DNA of 64,000 nucleotides from positions 1 through 64,000 of the forward strand of contig CAZNUK010000002.1 in NCBI GenBank assembly GCA_964576255.1. Direction: 5' to 3'. A program made the translations under genes and the position numbers. Under the pieces are notes generated by a model. The model was not told the DNA's origin. It did no database searches and saw nothing but the letters and a program-made list of their open reading frames with translations. Source of the DNA: Eshraghiella sp964576255. GTDB taxonomy: Bacteria > Bacillota > Clostridia > Lachnospirales > Lachnospiraceae. Positions 7,581 through 15,707 of the stretch are shown here, piece after piece (the first letter of the stretch is position 1; each line of letters opens with the position of its first letter).

Positions 7581-8635
7581 TTATTCATGCACTACAATAT
7601 TGTTCTCTGCCAATAACTTGTGTAGTTTCTCGATTTCTTGTTGTTGCAACTCACTCTTTCGTCGCTGTTCTTCAAGTTCTTGCTTCTTGGATTCAATCTC
7701 TTGATTCTTATCTTCGATTTCCTGCTTCTTGGATTCAATCTCTTGATTCTTATCCTCGATTTCCTGCTNNNNNNNNNNNNNNNNNNNNNNNNNNNNNNNN
7801 NNNNNNNNNNNNNNNNNNNNNNNNNNNNNNNNNNNNNNNNNNNNNNNNNNNNNNNNNNNNNNNNNNNNTCGATTTCCTGCTTCTTGGATTCAATCTCTTG
7901 ATTCTTATCCTCGATTTCCTGCTCTAGTTTTCCAATAAATTCATTGGCTCTTTCTTCCGTAAATTCCAGAATCATTCCTATCACTTCCTTACGACGTTCT
8001 GCAAAAAAATCAGCCATAACATCATGCTCAATACAATAATTAATCGCCATCTGTGCTGCTTCACTAGTTGTAACACTCTCAATTTCATTATATTCTCTAA
8101 ATTTAGCTATGTAAATAGCATATCCTCGAAGAGCCTCACATCTGCTCATTAATTCCTTGTTATGATTATGGTTTACATTAAGCATCAAAACATTCAATTC
8201 CAAATCTCCTTGAACATTCTTATTAGCAAAAGCATCTGACAATTTTAAGTATTGTCTATCAGGTTGCTCTGCCTTCCCATTATAAAACACGACAATTTTA
8301 GGTGTAGGAATCTTTACTAACTTAGAACCATATATTCTATCATTATCAATTAATTTCTCATACGTATCACTAATGTAAAACAAACTACGAAGGGGCATAT
8401 TAGGATTATATGTTGATTGATGTTCATACAAATTAAACACCCAATCTAAAATATAGGACACATCATTATAGCGATTAATAAAAATTGCATTTTCTAGTGT
8501 TGTAATCGTAATTTCCTCTGGATTATCATAATTAGAATCATTAAGTGCATTATACATCTCTAATGCATTTTTCTTATCTGAAAACATGGTAGTAAAAAGT
8601 GTACTCTTATGTTCTCTATTGATTTTATTTGCCAT
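7581..8635 (-). CDS. Rpn family PD-(D/E)XK nuclease / putative transposase, copy 1
   Basis: A PDDEXK-type protein of the Rpn (recombination-promoting nuclease) family. Residues 1-230 hold the nuclease fold, with Asp58 in RYNDVSYIL and Glu71-His-Gln73 in YEHQSTYNPNMPLR as the likely D..ExQ site. The C-terminal third is a coiled coil made of 14-residue (two-heptad) repeats EDKNQEIESKKQEI, interrupted by a 100-N assembly gap. The gap size is arbitrary, so the reading frame must be rejoined: after it the true frame runs to EQRRKSELQQQEIEKLHKLL and TAA at 7583-7581. The start is the ATG at 8635, with AGGAGG 8 bases upstream. It has its own promoter. It lies directly upstream of the gatCAB leader and may have been inserted there. 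Confidence 0.85.
7681..7923 (-). repeat. 42-bp in-frame tandem repeats in rpn copy 1
   Basis: A 42-bp unit that encodes EDKNQEIESKKQEI is repeated head to tail: two copies before the N gap (7681-7764, one C/T difference) and at least one full copy after it. The true copy number is hidden in the gap. 42 bp is 14 codons, so changes in copy number keep the frame and only lengthen the coiled coil. Confidence 0.95.
7769..7868. other. Assembly gap (100 N) in a tandem repeat
   Basis: Exactly 100 N flanked on both sides by the same 42-bp repeat, which indicates a collapsed repeat that the assembler could not size. Confidence 0.98.
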
Positions 8636-8690
8636 AAGCAAATCCTCCTTATATTAGAATTTGCAAATTCATGAATTTGTGTATACTAAA

Positions 8691-8719
8691 ATCATAGCCA
8701 TTAATTTTGAAATTAGCAA
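8691..8719 (-). promoter_or_regulatory. Sigma-A promoter of rpn copy 1
   Basis: Minus strand TTGCTA, 17-bp spacer, TATGAT, about 55 bases upstream of the rpn start codon. Confidence 0.7.
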
Positions 8720-8722
8720 TAA

Positions 8723-8772
8723 AAAATCGCTGAAAAAATTAACGAAATATTCCGTTAAATTTCAGCGATTTT
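8723..8772 (-). terminator. Intrinsic terminator after dapF
   Basis: Nested inverted repeat: outer arms AAAATCGCTGAAA/TTTCAGCGATTTT and inner arms TTAACG/CGTTAA, followed on the minus strand by a T-run. It ends the glnA-independent dapF unit just before the rpn promoter. Confidence 0.85.
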
Positions 8773-8799
8773 GACTGTCAACTTTTTCACTTAATTTTC

Positions 8800-9636
8800 T
8801 TAAGCAAAATCCATCTCACCATTAAACACTATTGTAGCTCCACCAGTCATATATACAAGATTAGCCTCCCTATCCCAGGTAATCTCCAAATCTCCACCAA
8901 GAAGCTTTACTGTAACGGTATTATTGCAATATCCATTAAGAATTGAAGCTACACAAACAGCACATGCTCCGGTTCCACAGGCCATGGTTTCACCTGAACC
9001 ACGTTCCCATACGCGCATAGAAACAGTGTCTCTATCAATAACCTTTACAAATTCTGCATTAACTCTTTCAGGAAAAAGTTTGTCATTTTCAAATACAGGC
9101 CCTATCTTTTCTAGTTCAAAATTCATAACATCATTCACATAAGTGATGCAATGTGGATTACCCATGGAAACACAGGTGATATTATACTGTTTACCACCAA
9201 TTTCCACAGCTTCATTAACTGCTATATCACCATCAAGAGCAACCGGAATTTGTGAAGGCACAAGAATAGGTGCTCCCATATTTACCTTTACAGTTTTAAC
9301 CTTATCGTTTTCAATCATAAGCTCAAGATATTTAATTCCCGCAAGAGTCTCAATTGCAATATTAGTCTTGTCAGTAAGTCCATTTTCATAAACATATTTG
9401 CCTACACAACGAATGGCATTTCCACACATCTGGCTTTGCGAGCCATCTGCATTATACATTTCCATTGTAAAATCAGCTACATCAGATGACTTAATAAGAA
9501 CAAGCCCGTCCGAACCAATTCCTTTATGTCTGTCGCTTACAAAAATTGATAATTCCGAAGGATTATTAACTGTCTCCTCAAAACAATTAATATATACATA
9601 ATCATTTCCAATTCCATGCATTTTAGTAAATTTCAT
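8800..9636 (-). CDS. dapF: Diaminopimelate epimerase
   Basis: 278 residues, normal DapF length. It converts LL- to meso-diaminopimelate for lysine and peptidoglycan synthesis with a two-cysteine mechanism. Both catalytic cysteines are visible: Cys71 in MCGNAIRCVGKYV and Cys220 in MACGTGACAV. The start at 9636 (MKFTKMHGIGNDY) has GAGG upstream and matches the family; an upstream TTG would add only three residues. It is 16 bases downstream of the nucleotidyltransferase gene and is probably co-transcribed with it and the AlkD-like gene. Confidence 0.96.
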   Translation of the reverse strand: MKFTKMHGIGNDYVYINCFEETVNNPSELSIFVSDRHKGIGSDGLVLIKSSDVADFTMEMYNADGSQSQMCGNAIRCVGKYVYENGLTDKTNIAIETLAGIKYLELMIENDKVKTVKVNMGAPILVPSQIPVALDGDIAVNEAVEIGGKQYNITCVSMGNPHCITYVNDVMNFELEKIGPVFENDKLFPERVNAEFVKVIDRDTVSMRVWERGSGETMACGTGACAVCVASILNGYCNNTVTVKLLGGDLEITWDREANLVYMTGGATIVFNGEMDFA

Positions 9637-9651
9637 ATTAATCAAACCTCG

Positions 9652-10428
9652 TTAGTCAAGAATTTTCTTAAGCTCAGCAATTATGTTTTCCAAATCACCG
9701 GCAATTAACTCCGGAGCATTGAACATATCTTTAAATAATTTGTTGAGATTCTCCTCAAAATTATCCGGTAAAAGTTTACAATTGGACATAGCAAGTTGCA
9801 TAAGGCGTTTTTCGCCCGGATGAGTCTTCTCGTTCAATGCAAAAATCACATCAAAATATGACTCCATAAACCCTGCCACACGATGATTGATACTGTTTAA
9901 ATCGCCTCTATTTGCTGCTTTTTTAACCTGAGCATCATAAGAAGGTAAATTATCGGAAAGAAGTCTCATATTATTGTGAATTATATTTTTCTTAAGTTCC
10001 TGTGGATATGCAACATTAAAACGCTCTTTTGTCTGTGCCAATCTACCATCCCTGTCGTAAATTATTTTACAGGTATTAATATTATGCCACATACAGGTTG
10101 TGTATCCATTATGTGCAATGCACTCCTCTACCACAGATGCAACCTCACTAGAAAAATCATCAATATTACGATATAAAATATCTATGTCAATGCCGTTATT
10201 TAAAGTGCAGTTATCCTCCAACTCCCAGAAATGATTGCCTATCTCCATTACACTACAATATTTTTCAAGAATACTTCTTCTCTTATCCTCATCTACAGGA
10301 CCTGTACAGTACAGATACACATCATAATCAGATTTTTCATCAAAAACCTCTCCTGCACGGGAGCCACCAAGAGCAATTGCTTCCACCTCTTCCAAAGCTG
10401 CAAGTTCCTTAAATAATTCTTCTACCAT
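9652..10428 (-). CDS. Nucleotidyltransferase-domain protein (DUF4037-like)
   Basis: 258 residues. The N-terminal ~100 residues are a pol-beta-type nucleotidyltransferase with the G-G-S motif and metal-binding aspartates (LGGSRAGEVFDEKSDYDVYL) and a third acidic site in DIDILYR. The C-terminal ~150 residues are helical, as in DUF4037 proteins and minimal aminoglycoside-type nucleotidyltransferases. The start at 10428 is chosen because AGGAGG is 8 bases upstream; earlier in-frame starts lack a site. Substrate unknown. No separate HEPN partner is next to it, so it does not look like an MNT-HEPN toxin-antitoxin pair. Confidence 0.8.
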   Translation of the reverse strand: MVEELFKELAALEEVEAIALGGSRAGEVFDEKSDYDVYLYCTGPVDEDKRRSILEKYCSVMEIGNHFWELEDNCTLNNGIDIDILYRNIDDFSSEVASVVEECIAHNGYTTCMWHNINTCKIIYDRDGRLAQTKERFNVAYPQELKKNIIHNNMRLLSDNLPSYDAQVKKAANRGDLNSINHRVAGFMESYFDVIFALNEKTHPGEKRLMQLAMSNCKLLPDNFEENLNKLFKDMFNAPELIAGDLENIIAELKKILD

Positions 10429-10454
10429 AAAATATTCCTCCTGCATAAAAACCA

Positions 10455-11090
10455 TTATTTGTACAGTTTTCTAATTTCCTTAAATTTTTCTTTCCATTCA
10501 TCACTCACCCTGAATGAATCACAGATTTTCTGAATACCCTTACCTGCAATATTATATTTAAGAGGGCAGGTTTTAAGGTATTCCAGAGTTTCTTCAGGGT
10601 TGTATATGCCCAAATACGAGATAAGCCAAGCCTCTGCCATCTGAACATAATATTCGTCATCATCCTTAAACAGGCGGAAAATGTCTGTTGCCTTAGAAGC
10701 ATCCTTTACCAGAGTCGGCATAAAAATTACATAGCCCCATCTTCTTGCAAAAGCATGAGGGTGATTAATATATTCTGTGGCTTTTTCGTAGACATAATCA
10801 AATGTGAGATATTTGTCCACAAACTGGGAAAGCTGGTCCACATGCCACCAATCCCATAGCTTATCAAAATTCTGTTCTATAAATTCAAGTTTTTCTTCAG
10901 CAGTTTTTAACAATCCTATGGAAACCTGAAAATAAGTCCTGTGGTACTCCTGCTTATCTAAAATTACATCTTTTAGAAAGGACACATCCACGCCTGCTTT
11001 AATAAGCTTCTTGTTAAAGGTGTCCACAGCCTTTGTCTTCTGTCCGCCACAGGCTTCGTTATAGGCAATCTCAAATTCTTGAAATGTCAT
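10455..11090 (-). CDS. AlkD-like DNA alkylation repair protein
   Basis: About 211 residues, all-helical, in the HEAT-like repeat DNA alkylation repair family. Typical features are the tryptophan cluster DKLWDWWHVDQLS, the HPHAFARRWGYVIFM segment and the MAEAWLISYLG segment, which in AlkD line the DNA-binding cleft. AlkD excises bulky or positively charged alkylated bases without flipping them. The start at 11090 (MTFQEFEIAYNEA) has GGAG at a good distance; the ATG at 11105 does not. Lies between glnA and the nucleotidyltransferase gene. A direct repair role here is inferred from family only. Confidence 0.85.
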   Translation of the reverse strand: MTFQEFEIAYNEACGGQKTKAVDTFNKKLIKAGVDVSFLKDVILDKQEYHRTYFQVSIGLLKTAEEKLEFIEQNFDKLWDWWHVDQLSQFVDKYLTFDYVYEKATEYINHPHAFARRWGYVIFMPTLVKDASKATDIFRLFKDDDEYYVQMAEAWLISYLGIYNPEETLEYLKTCPLKYNIAGKGIQKICDSFRVSDEWKEKFKEIRKLYK

Positions 11091-11145
11091 ATCTATTTTC
11101 TCCATTTTTCATTAGAACAATATACATTTTTGTTCTGACTCATCT

Positions 11146-12483
11146 TTAATATTTATACAGATATTCATCAATTTCCCAGTCACTTACTGTAACCTTATAA
11201 TCTGCCCATTCCTTTTTCTTAGCTCTTATGTACTTCTCAGCAGTTTCCTCGCCAATTGCATTCATAACAACCTCATCTTTTTCCATTTCCTTAACTGCAT
11301 CATAGAGAGTTTCAGGAAGACTGTCGATACCTCTTGCTTTCTTCTCTTTCTTGCTCATCTCATAGATGTTAGCATCTACACTGTCACAAAGAGGTAATTT
11401 ATTCTTAATTCCATCAAGTCCTGCCATAAGACATACTGCCATTGCAAGATATGGATTAGCTGATGGGTCAGGATTACGAAGCTCTACTCGTGTTCCCTTA
11501 CCTCTTGCCGCAGGAATACGGATAAGAGGACTTCTGTTTTTGGCTGACCATGCAATATACACCGGTGCCTCATAACCAGGCACAAGTCTCTTATATGAAT
11601 TAACCAAAGGATTAGTAATAGCAACGATACCATTAATATGTTTCATAAGACCTGCTATAAAGTAATATGCTTCTTCGCTGAGACCATCCTTACCATTTGG
11701 GTCAAAAAATACATTCTTGCCGTCTTTTTCAAGAGACATATTAATATGCATTCCTGAACCAGCCATAAAAGCCTTTGGCTTAGGCATAAATGTAGCATGA
11801 AGACCATGCTTCTGAGCAATTGTCTTAACTGCAAGCTTTAATGTCATAATGGAGTCAGCTGTTTTAACCGCTTCACCATACTTAAAGTCAATTTCGTGCT
11901 GTGCAGGGGCACACTCATGATGAGCCGCTTCAATATCAAAGCCCATCTCCTCAAGAGTAAGAACCATATCCTTTCTTGAATTCTCTCCAAGGTCATTAGG
12001 TCCCAAATCAAAATATCCGGCTCTCTCATTAGAATGAGTGGTAGGCGCACCATTATCATCAAGGTCAAATAAGAAAAACTCACATTCCGGTCCTACATTG
12101 AATTTGTAGCCCATAGCTTCTGCTTCTGCCAATGCTTTTTTAAGGATGTATCTTGGACATCCCTCAAATGGTGTTCCATCAGTCTTGTACACATCACATA
12201 CAAGTCTTGCAACAACACCTGTTCCGGATTCCTTAGACCATGGAAAAATCATAAAGCTATCCAAATCAGGACGTAAATACATATCTGACTCCTCAATTCT
12301 TGCAAATCCATCAATTGAAGAACCATCAAACATCATCTGATTATTAAGCGCCTTCTCCAACTGACTGATTGGAATTGCAATATTTTTAAGAATTCCAAAA
12401 ATATCAGTGAACTGGAGACGGATAAAATCTATATTATTCTCTTCAACAAGTCTTAAAATATCTTCTTTTGAGTATCCAGCCAT
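11146..12483 (-). CDS. glnA: Glutamine synthetase, type I-alpha
   Basis: 445 residues, the length of the Gram-positive GSI-alpha form. It makes glutamine from glutamate, ammonia and ATP. Visible motifs are the N-terminal beta-grasp segment (DFIRLQFTDIFGILKN), the DGSS loop (MMFDGSSIDGF), the metal and glutamate site GPECEFFLFD, the HHECAPAQHEIDF site, the ATP-binding segment MPKPKAFMAGSGMHIN and the R-x-P-x5-R segment PLIRIPAARGKGTRVELR. The adenylylation region of GSI-beta enzymes is absent, so control is probably by feedback and transcription. Single-gene unit with a strong promoter at 12519-12547. Confidence 0.97.
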   Translation of the reverse strand: MAGYSKEDILRLVEENNIDFIRLQFTDIFGILKNIAIPISQLEKALNNQMMFDGSSIDGFARIEESDMYLRPDLDSFMIFPWSKESGTGVVARLVCDVYKTDGTPFEGCPRYILKKALAEAEAMGYKFNVGPECEFFLFDLDDNGAPTTHSNERAGYFDLGPNDLGENSRKDMVLTLEEMGFDIEAAHHECAPAQHEIDFKYGEAVKTADSIMTLKLAVKTIAQKHGLHATFMPKPKAFMAGSGMHINMSLEKDGKNVFFDPNGKDGLSEEAYYFIAGLMKHINGIVAITNPLVNSYKRLVPGYEAPVYIAWSAKNRSPLIRIPAARGKGTRVELRNPDPSANPYLAMAVCLMAGLDGIKNKLPLCDSVDANIYEMSKKEKKARGIDSLPETLYDAVKEMEKDEVVMNAIGEETAEKYIRAKKKEWADYKVTVSDWEIDEYLYKY

Positions 12484-12518
12484 AACAGCTACCTCCTAAA
12501 TCTTTTTTCACAAAATGT

Positions 12519-12547
12519 ATGTTATCAGTAGAAAAAACATTTGTCAA
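12519..12547 (-). promoter_or_regulatory. Sigma-A promoter of glnA
   Basis: Minus strand TTGACA, 17-bp spacer, TAACAT, with a leader of about 30 bases to the start codon. I saw no convincing GlnR-type palindrome overlapping it. Confidence 0.8.
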
Positions 12548-12568
12548 TAAACGATTATGAATAAATAC

Positions 12569-12598
12569 TTGTAATATGAAATAAACCAATGTTATTAT
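12569..12598 (+). promoter_or_regulatory. Candidate promoter of the CapA-like gene
   Basis: Plus strand TTGTAA, 18-bp spacer, TATTAT, about 30 bases before the start codon. The match is moderate. Confidence 0.45.
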
Positions 12599-12628
12599 TA
12601 ATACAATGTAGAAGAAGGAGAGAGAATT

Positions 12629-13876
12629 ATGAAACGAATTTTAAGTTTTTTACTTATTACAATTCTACTTGCAGCCGGAGGTATAACGGGTTGTAAAGGA
12701 AACACCACAGATGCTGTGGCAATACCATCAGATAGCACTGCTGAAAGTAATGAAGACGCTACAGTGGACGCTAACGCCACTCCAACTACCCCGCCTACCC
12801 AAGCAGAGGAAGAGCCTGTTACAATTACAATGACAGCCATTGGAGATATGCTTATGCATGGAAGTGCAAGCTTTCCAGCAGTACAGGCAGATGGCAGTTA
12901 TAACTACGATTACCTTTTTGCCAATGTTTTGGACAAAATTCAGGCAGCAGATGTTGCTGTTGTTAATCAGGAAGTAATTTTTGGAGGCAATGATAAGGGC
13001 AATATTGGCTATCCACAGTTTAATGTTAGAACTGAGCAGGGAGATGCTCTTAGTAATGCCGGTTTTGACGTGGTTCTCCACGCCACTAATCATACAATGG
13101 ACCAAGGAGCTGCCGGTGTTCACAACGCCCTTGATTTTTGGGAAACTAACCACCCGGATATGACCGTTCTTGGAATTCACGAGAATGAAGAATCCTACAA
13201 CAATGTTACCATTATGGAAGTTGATGGAATTAAATTAGCTCTTTTAAATTACACATATGGTCTTAACGGCTTCTCATTGCCTGCTGACCAGCCATATCTG
13301 GTTGATTTAATGGTTGAGTCCAATAAGGACAAGATAATTGCCGATATGGCACAAGCTAAAGAATTGGCAGACTTTGTTGTTGTATTTCCGCACTGGGGTA
13401 CAGAATATGTTCTTACTGAGACTACCGAAGAACAGCAGTGGGCACAGTTTTTTGCTGATAACGGAGCGGATTTAATTATCGCTACTCACCCACATGTTAT
13501 TCAGCCTGTAAAATGGATTGAAGGAGCAGGCGGAAATCAGACTTTGGTATATTACTCATTGGGAAATTTTGTATCAATTCAGTACTATAATTACAATATG
13601 CTTGGTGGTATGGCGCAGGTATCCATAACCAAGGATTCAACTGGTACATATATTTCAGATTATGATATGGATTTTGTAGTAACACATTACACAGCCGGAA
13701 GAGCCATTGCAACCACCTATATGTTGGATGACTATACCAACGAGCTTGCAAGCCAGCACGCAATTCTGTTTGAACCTAGCGAAAAATATATGGCAGTTAA
13801 TGCCAACTATCCATTCACAGTAGAAGGCTTAAAAGCCCTTGCAGAGCAGATATGCCCTGAATTAGCGGATTATTAG
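12629..13876 (+). CDS. CapA-family (PGA_cap metallophosphatase-fold) lipoprotein
   Basis: 415 residues. A lipoprotein signal (MKRILSF, hydrophobic stretch, lipobox GITGC with Cys22) is followed by a Thr/Pro-rich linker to residue ~65 and a CapA domain (PF09587). Family motifs visible in order are MTAIGDMLMHGS, VVNQEVIFGG, LHATNHTMDQG, VFPHWGTEY, IIATHPHVIQP and YSLGNFVS; the His and Asp residues form the metal site of the calcineurin-like fold. CapA/PgsA proteins act in poly-gamma-glutamate or surface polymer attachment; the substrate of lone clostridial members is unknown. Good ribosome site (GGAG, 9 bases). Monocistronic and on the plus strand. Confidence 0.9.
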   Translation: MKRILSFLLITILLAAGGITGCKGNTTDAVAIPSDSTAESNEDATVDANATPTTPPTQAEEEPVTITMTAIGDMLMHGSASFPAVQADGSYNYDYLFANVLDKIQAADVAVVNQEVIFGGNDKGNIGYPQFNVRTEQGDALSNAGFDVVLHATNHTMDQGAAGVHNALDFWETNHPDMTVLGIHENEESYNNVTIMEVDGIKLALLNYTYGLNGFSLPADQPYLVDLMVESNKDKIIADMAQAKELADFVVVFPHWGTEYVLTETTEEQQWAQFFADNGADLIIATHPHVIQPVKWIEGAGGNQTLVYYSLGNFVSIQYYNYNMLGGMAQVSITKDSTGTYISDYDMDFVVTHYTAGRAIATTYMLDDYTNELASQHAILFEPSEKYMAVNANYPFTVEGLKALAEQICPELADY

Positions 13877-13881
13877 AATAA

Positions 13882-13928
13882 AGAGTCCGCTTGCGGACTC
13901 TCGCGCCGAGCGCGGTTGCGTTAGCAAC
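13882..13928 (+). terminator. Row of short GC-rich hairpins after the CapA-like gene
   Basis: Three small hairpins follow the stop codon in series: AGAGTCCGC/GCGGACTCT (13882-13901), CGCG-CCGAG-CGCG (13902-13914) and GTTGC-GTTA-GCAAC (13915-13928). There is no T-run, so they may act as RNA 3-prime stabilisers rather than as a simple terminator. Confidence 0.5.
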
Positions 13929-13946
13929 TACTTCCTATAGAAGAAT

Positions 13947-13984
13947 AACCCCCCGTGACTATTATCCATAAGTGACGGGGGGTT
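13947..13984. terminator. Terminator-like hairpin between convergent genes
   Basis: A perfect 10-bp stem (AACCCCCCGT / ACGGGGGGTT) with an 18-base loop lies 12 bases past the minus-strand gene at 13996. Orientation is uncertain because neither flank has a long T-run. Confidence 0.55.
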
Positions 13985-13995
13985 AAAAATACTTA

Positions 13996-14223
13996 TTATC
14001 TCATATTCTTAAGACTTTCAAATAATTCCAAATCCGACTGGGTTATCTTCATATTAGTGTTAATCTTGCGTCCGTCCGGAGCAGCAATACTTATTTCAAT
14101 AATCGAATCTTCCACAATCATTCCCTGAGAAGCCGCCTGCATAAAGGCAGGGAACTTAGGATGATTAGCTGTAAAGATATCCCAGCTTTTCTTAAATTTC
14201 ATTAATTGTGCAGGATTAAGCAT
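13996..14223 (-). CDS. Small conserved hypothetical protein
   Basis: A 75-residue soluble protein, beginning MLNPAQLMKFKKSWDIF, with a helical N-terminal half and a beta-rich half (IIEISIAAPDGRKINTNMKI). GGTGA lies 6 bases before the ATG. It follows ilvE by 15 bases and is probably co-transcribed with it. I recognise it as a type of small protein common in Clostridia but know no function. Confidence 0.75.
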   Translation of the reverse strand: MLNPAQLMKFKKSWDIFTANHPKFPAFMQAASQGMIVEDSIIEISIAAPDGRKINTNMKITQSDLELFESLKNMR

Positions 14224-14238
14224 TATATCACCTACCCA

Positions 14239-15264
14239 TTATTCAATAACCTGAATCCAGCCCTTTGGAGCACCAATTCTGCCCATCTGGATACCTGTTA
14301 ATGTGTCATAAAGCTTCTTAGTGATAGGTCCCATATCCTCCATACCACTTGGAAGGCAGATTTCCTCGCCATGGTCAACGATTTTGCCAACAGGTGAAAT
14401 AACCGCTGCAGTTCCACAAAGACCACACTCTGCAAAATCCTTAAGCTCTGAAAGATATACTTCTCTCTCTTCCACCTCAAGACCAAGGTATTCCTTAGCA
14501 ACATACAAAAGTGAACGTCTTGTAATTGAAGGAAGGATGGAATCTGACTTAGGAGTAACAACCTTATTATCCTTAGTTACAAAGATAAAGTTAGCTCCAC
14601 CGGTCTCCTCAACCTTAGTTCTTGTTCTGGCATCTAGGTACATATTCTCATCAAAGCCTTCATTATGAGCAGTTACAATTGCATGTAAGCTCATTGCATA
14701 GTTAAGACCTGCTTTGATATTACCTGTTCCACAAGGTGCTGCACGGTCAAAATCAGATACCTTAATTGTAAGTGGCTTAACACCACCCTTAAAATAAGGT
14801 CCTACAGGAGTAGCAAATGCTCTGAACTGATATTCACTAGCCGGTTTAACTCCGATTACCGGGTCAATACCGAACATATATGGTCTAAGATAAAGTGATG
14901 CACCTGTTCCGTATGGTGGCACATATGACGCATTAGCTTTAACAGTCTCTTTAACTGCCTTTACAAACATTCCCTCAGGTAATACAGGAATCTCAAGTCT
15001 TCTTGCTGACTGCTCCATTCTCTCTGCATTAAGGTCAGGTCTGAACACAACAATCTGTCCATTCTCTGTTGTATAGGCCTTAAGACCTTCAAATATAGTC
15101 TGAGCATACTGTAAAACTCCGGCACACTCGCTCATGGTGATGGTATCATCTTCAGTAAGTGCTCCCTCGTCCCATGCTCCATTCTTATAATTAGCGACAA
15201 ATCTCTTATCTGTCTTAATATATCCAAAACCAAGATTTGACCAATCAATATTTTTCTTCTCCAT
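14239..15264 (-). CDS. ilvE: Branched-chain amino acid aminotransferase
   Basis: 341 residues, a fold-type IV PLP enzyme. It transfers the amino group between glutamate and the keto acids of Leu, Ile and Val. Visible features are the Schiff-base lysine in GTGNIKAGLNYAM, the Arg/Tyr region YLRPYMFG, and the C-terminal C-G-L-C-G-T-A-A-V segment. The start is placed at 15264 because AAAGG is 8 bases upstream; the ATG nine bases earlier is too close. No T-box precedes it. Confidence 0.95.
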   Translation of the reverse strand: MEKKNIDWSNLGFGYIKTDKRFVANYKNGAWDEGALTEDDTITMSECAGVLQYAQTIFEGLKAYTTENGQIVVFRPDLNAERMEQSARRLEIPVLPEGMFVKAVKETVKANASYVPPYGTGASLYLRPYMFGIDPVIGVKPASEYQFRAFATPVGPYFKGGVKPLTIKVSDFDRAAPCGTGNIKAGLNYAMSLHAIVTAHNEGFDENMYLDARTRTKVEETGGANFIFVTKDNKVVTPKSDSILPSITRRSLLYVAKEYLGLEVEEREVYLSELKDFAECGLCGTAAVISPVGKIVDHGEEICLPSGMEDMGPITKKLYDTLTGIQMGRIGAPKGWIQVIE

Positions 15265-15348
15265 GGGAATCATCCTTTCTCTATGCGTTTATTAGAGACA
15301 AACGCTATTTGTGTACTATCCTACTCTTTTTATACAATTTTTTCAAGT

Positions 15349-15705
15349 TTATTTTTTCATTTTAGGGTTAACTAACAAAGATGCTACATATCCAAATATA
15401 AGAGCACCGGCAATTCCTGCTGCTCCAGCCTTAAATCCTCCCAGAAAAACACCTAAAAATCCTTCCATATCCACAGCCTCTTTTACACCCTGAAAAAGCA
15501 GATGTCCAAAGCCTAAAAGTGGCACACTTGCACCAGTTCCTGCAAATTCAAGAAAAGGTTCATATATACCTATTGCACTAAGAACAGCCCCTGTGCATAC
15601 CAAAAGCACCATTATTCTTCCTGGCATAAGCTTGGTTTTTTCCATAAGGAGCTGCACCAATGCACAAATTGCCCCTCCCACTAAAAAAGAAATTATATAA
15701 TCCAT
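15349..15705 (-). CDS. spoVAE: Stage V sporulation protein AE
   Basis: 118 residues with three or four membrane spans and the SpoVAE signature GASVPLLGFGHLLFQGVKEA. It forms part of the inner-spore-membrane channel that takes up and releases Ca-dipicolinic acid. The start overlaps the ribosome-site region at the end of spoVAD (2-base gap), so the two are coupled. Expected to be expressed in the forespore under sigma-G, but I could not mark a promoter. Confidence 0.95.
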   Translation of the reverse strand: MDYIISFLVGGAICALVQLLMEKTKLMPGRIMVLLVCTGAVLSAIGIYEPFLEFAGTGASVPLLGFGHLLFQGVKEAVDMEGFLGVFLGGFKAGAAGIAGALIFGYVASLLVNPKMKK

Positions 15706-15707
15706 AT

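Noticed and set aside
7681..7923. CRISPR array
   Set aside because: Direct tandem copies with no unique spacers and an open reading frame through them.
7571..7927. Plus-strand open frames across the first N gap
   Set aside because: They are antisense to the 42-bp repeat and rely on N codons; the minus-strand Rpn protein explains the sequence.
8723..8772. MITE-like inverted repeat
   Set aside because: It is a good dapF terminator with a T-run; no target duplication.
9652..10428. MNT-HEPN toxin-antitoxin pair
   Set aside because: There is a nucleotidyltransferase domain but no adjacent HEPN gene; the protein has its own helical C-terminus.
12519..12547. GlnR operator over the glnA promoter
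   Set aside because: No TGTNA-N7-TNACA palindrome could be placed.
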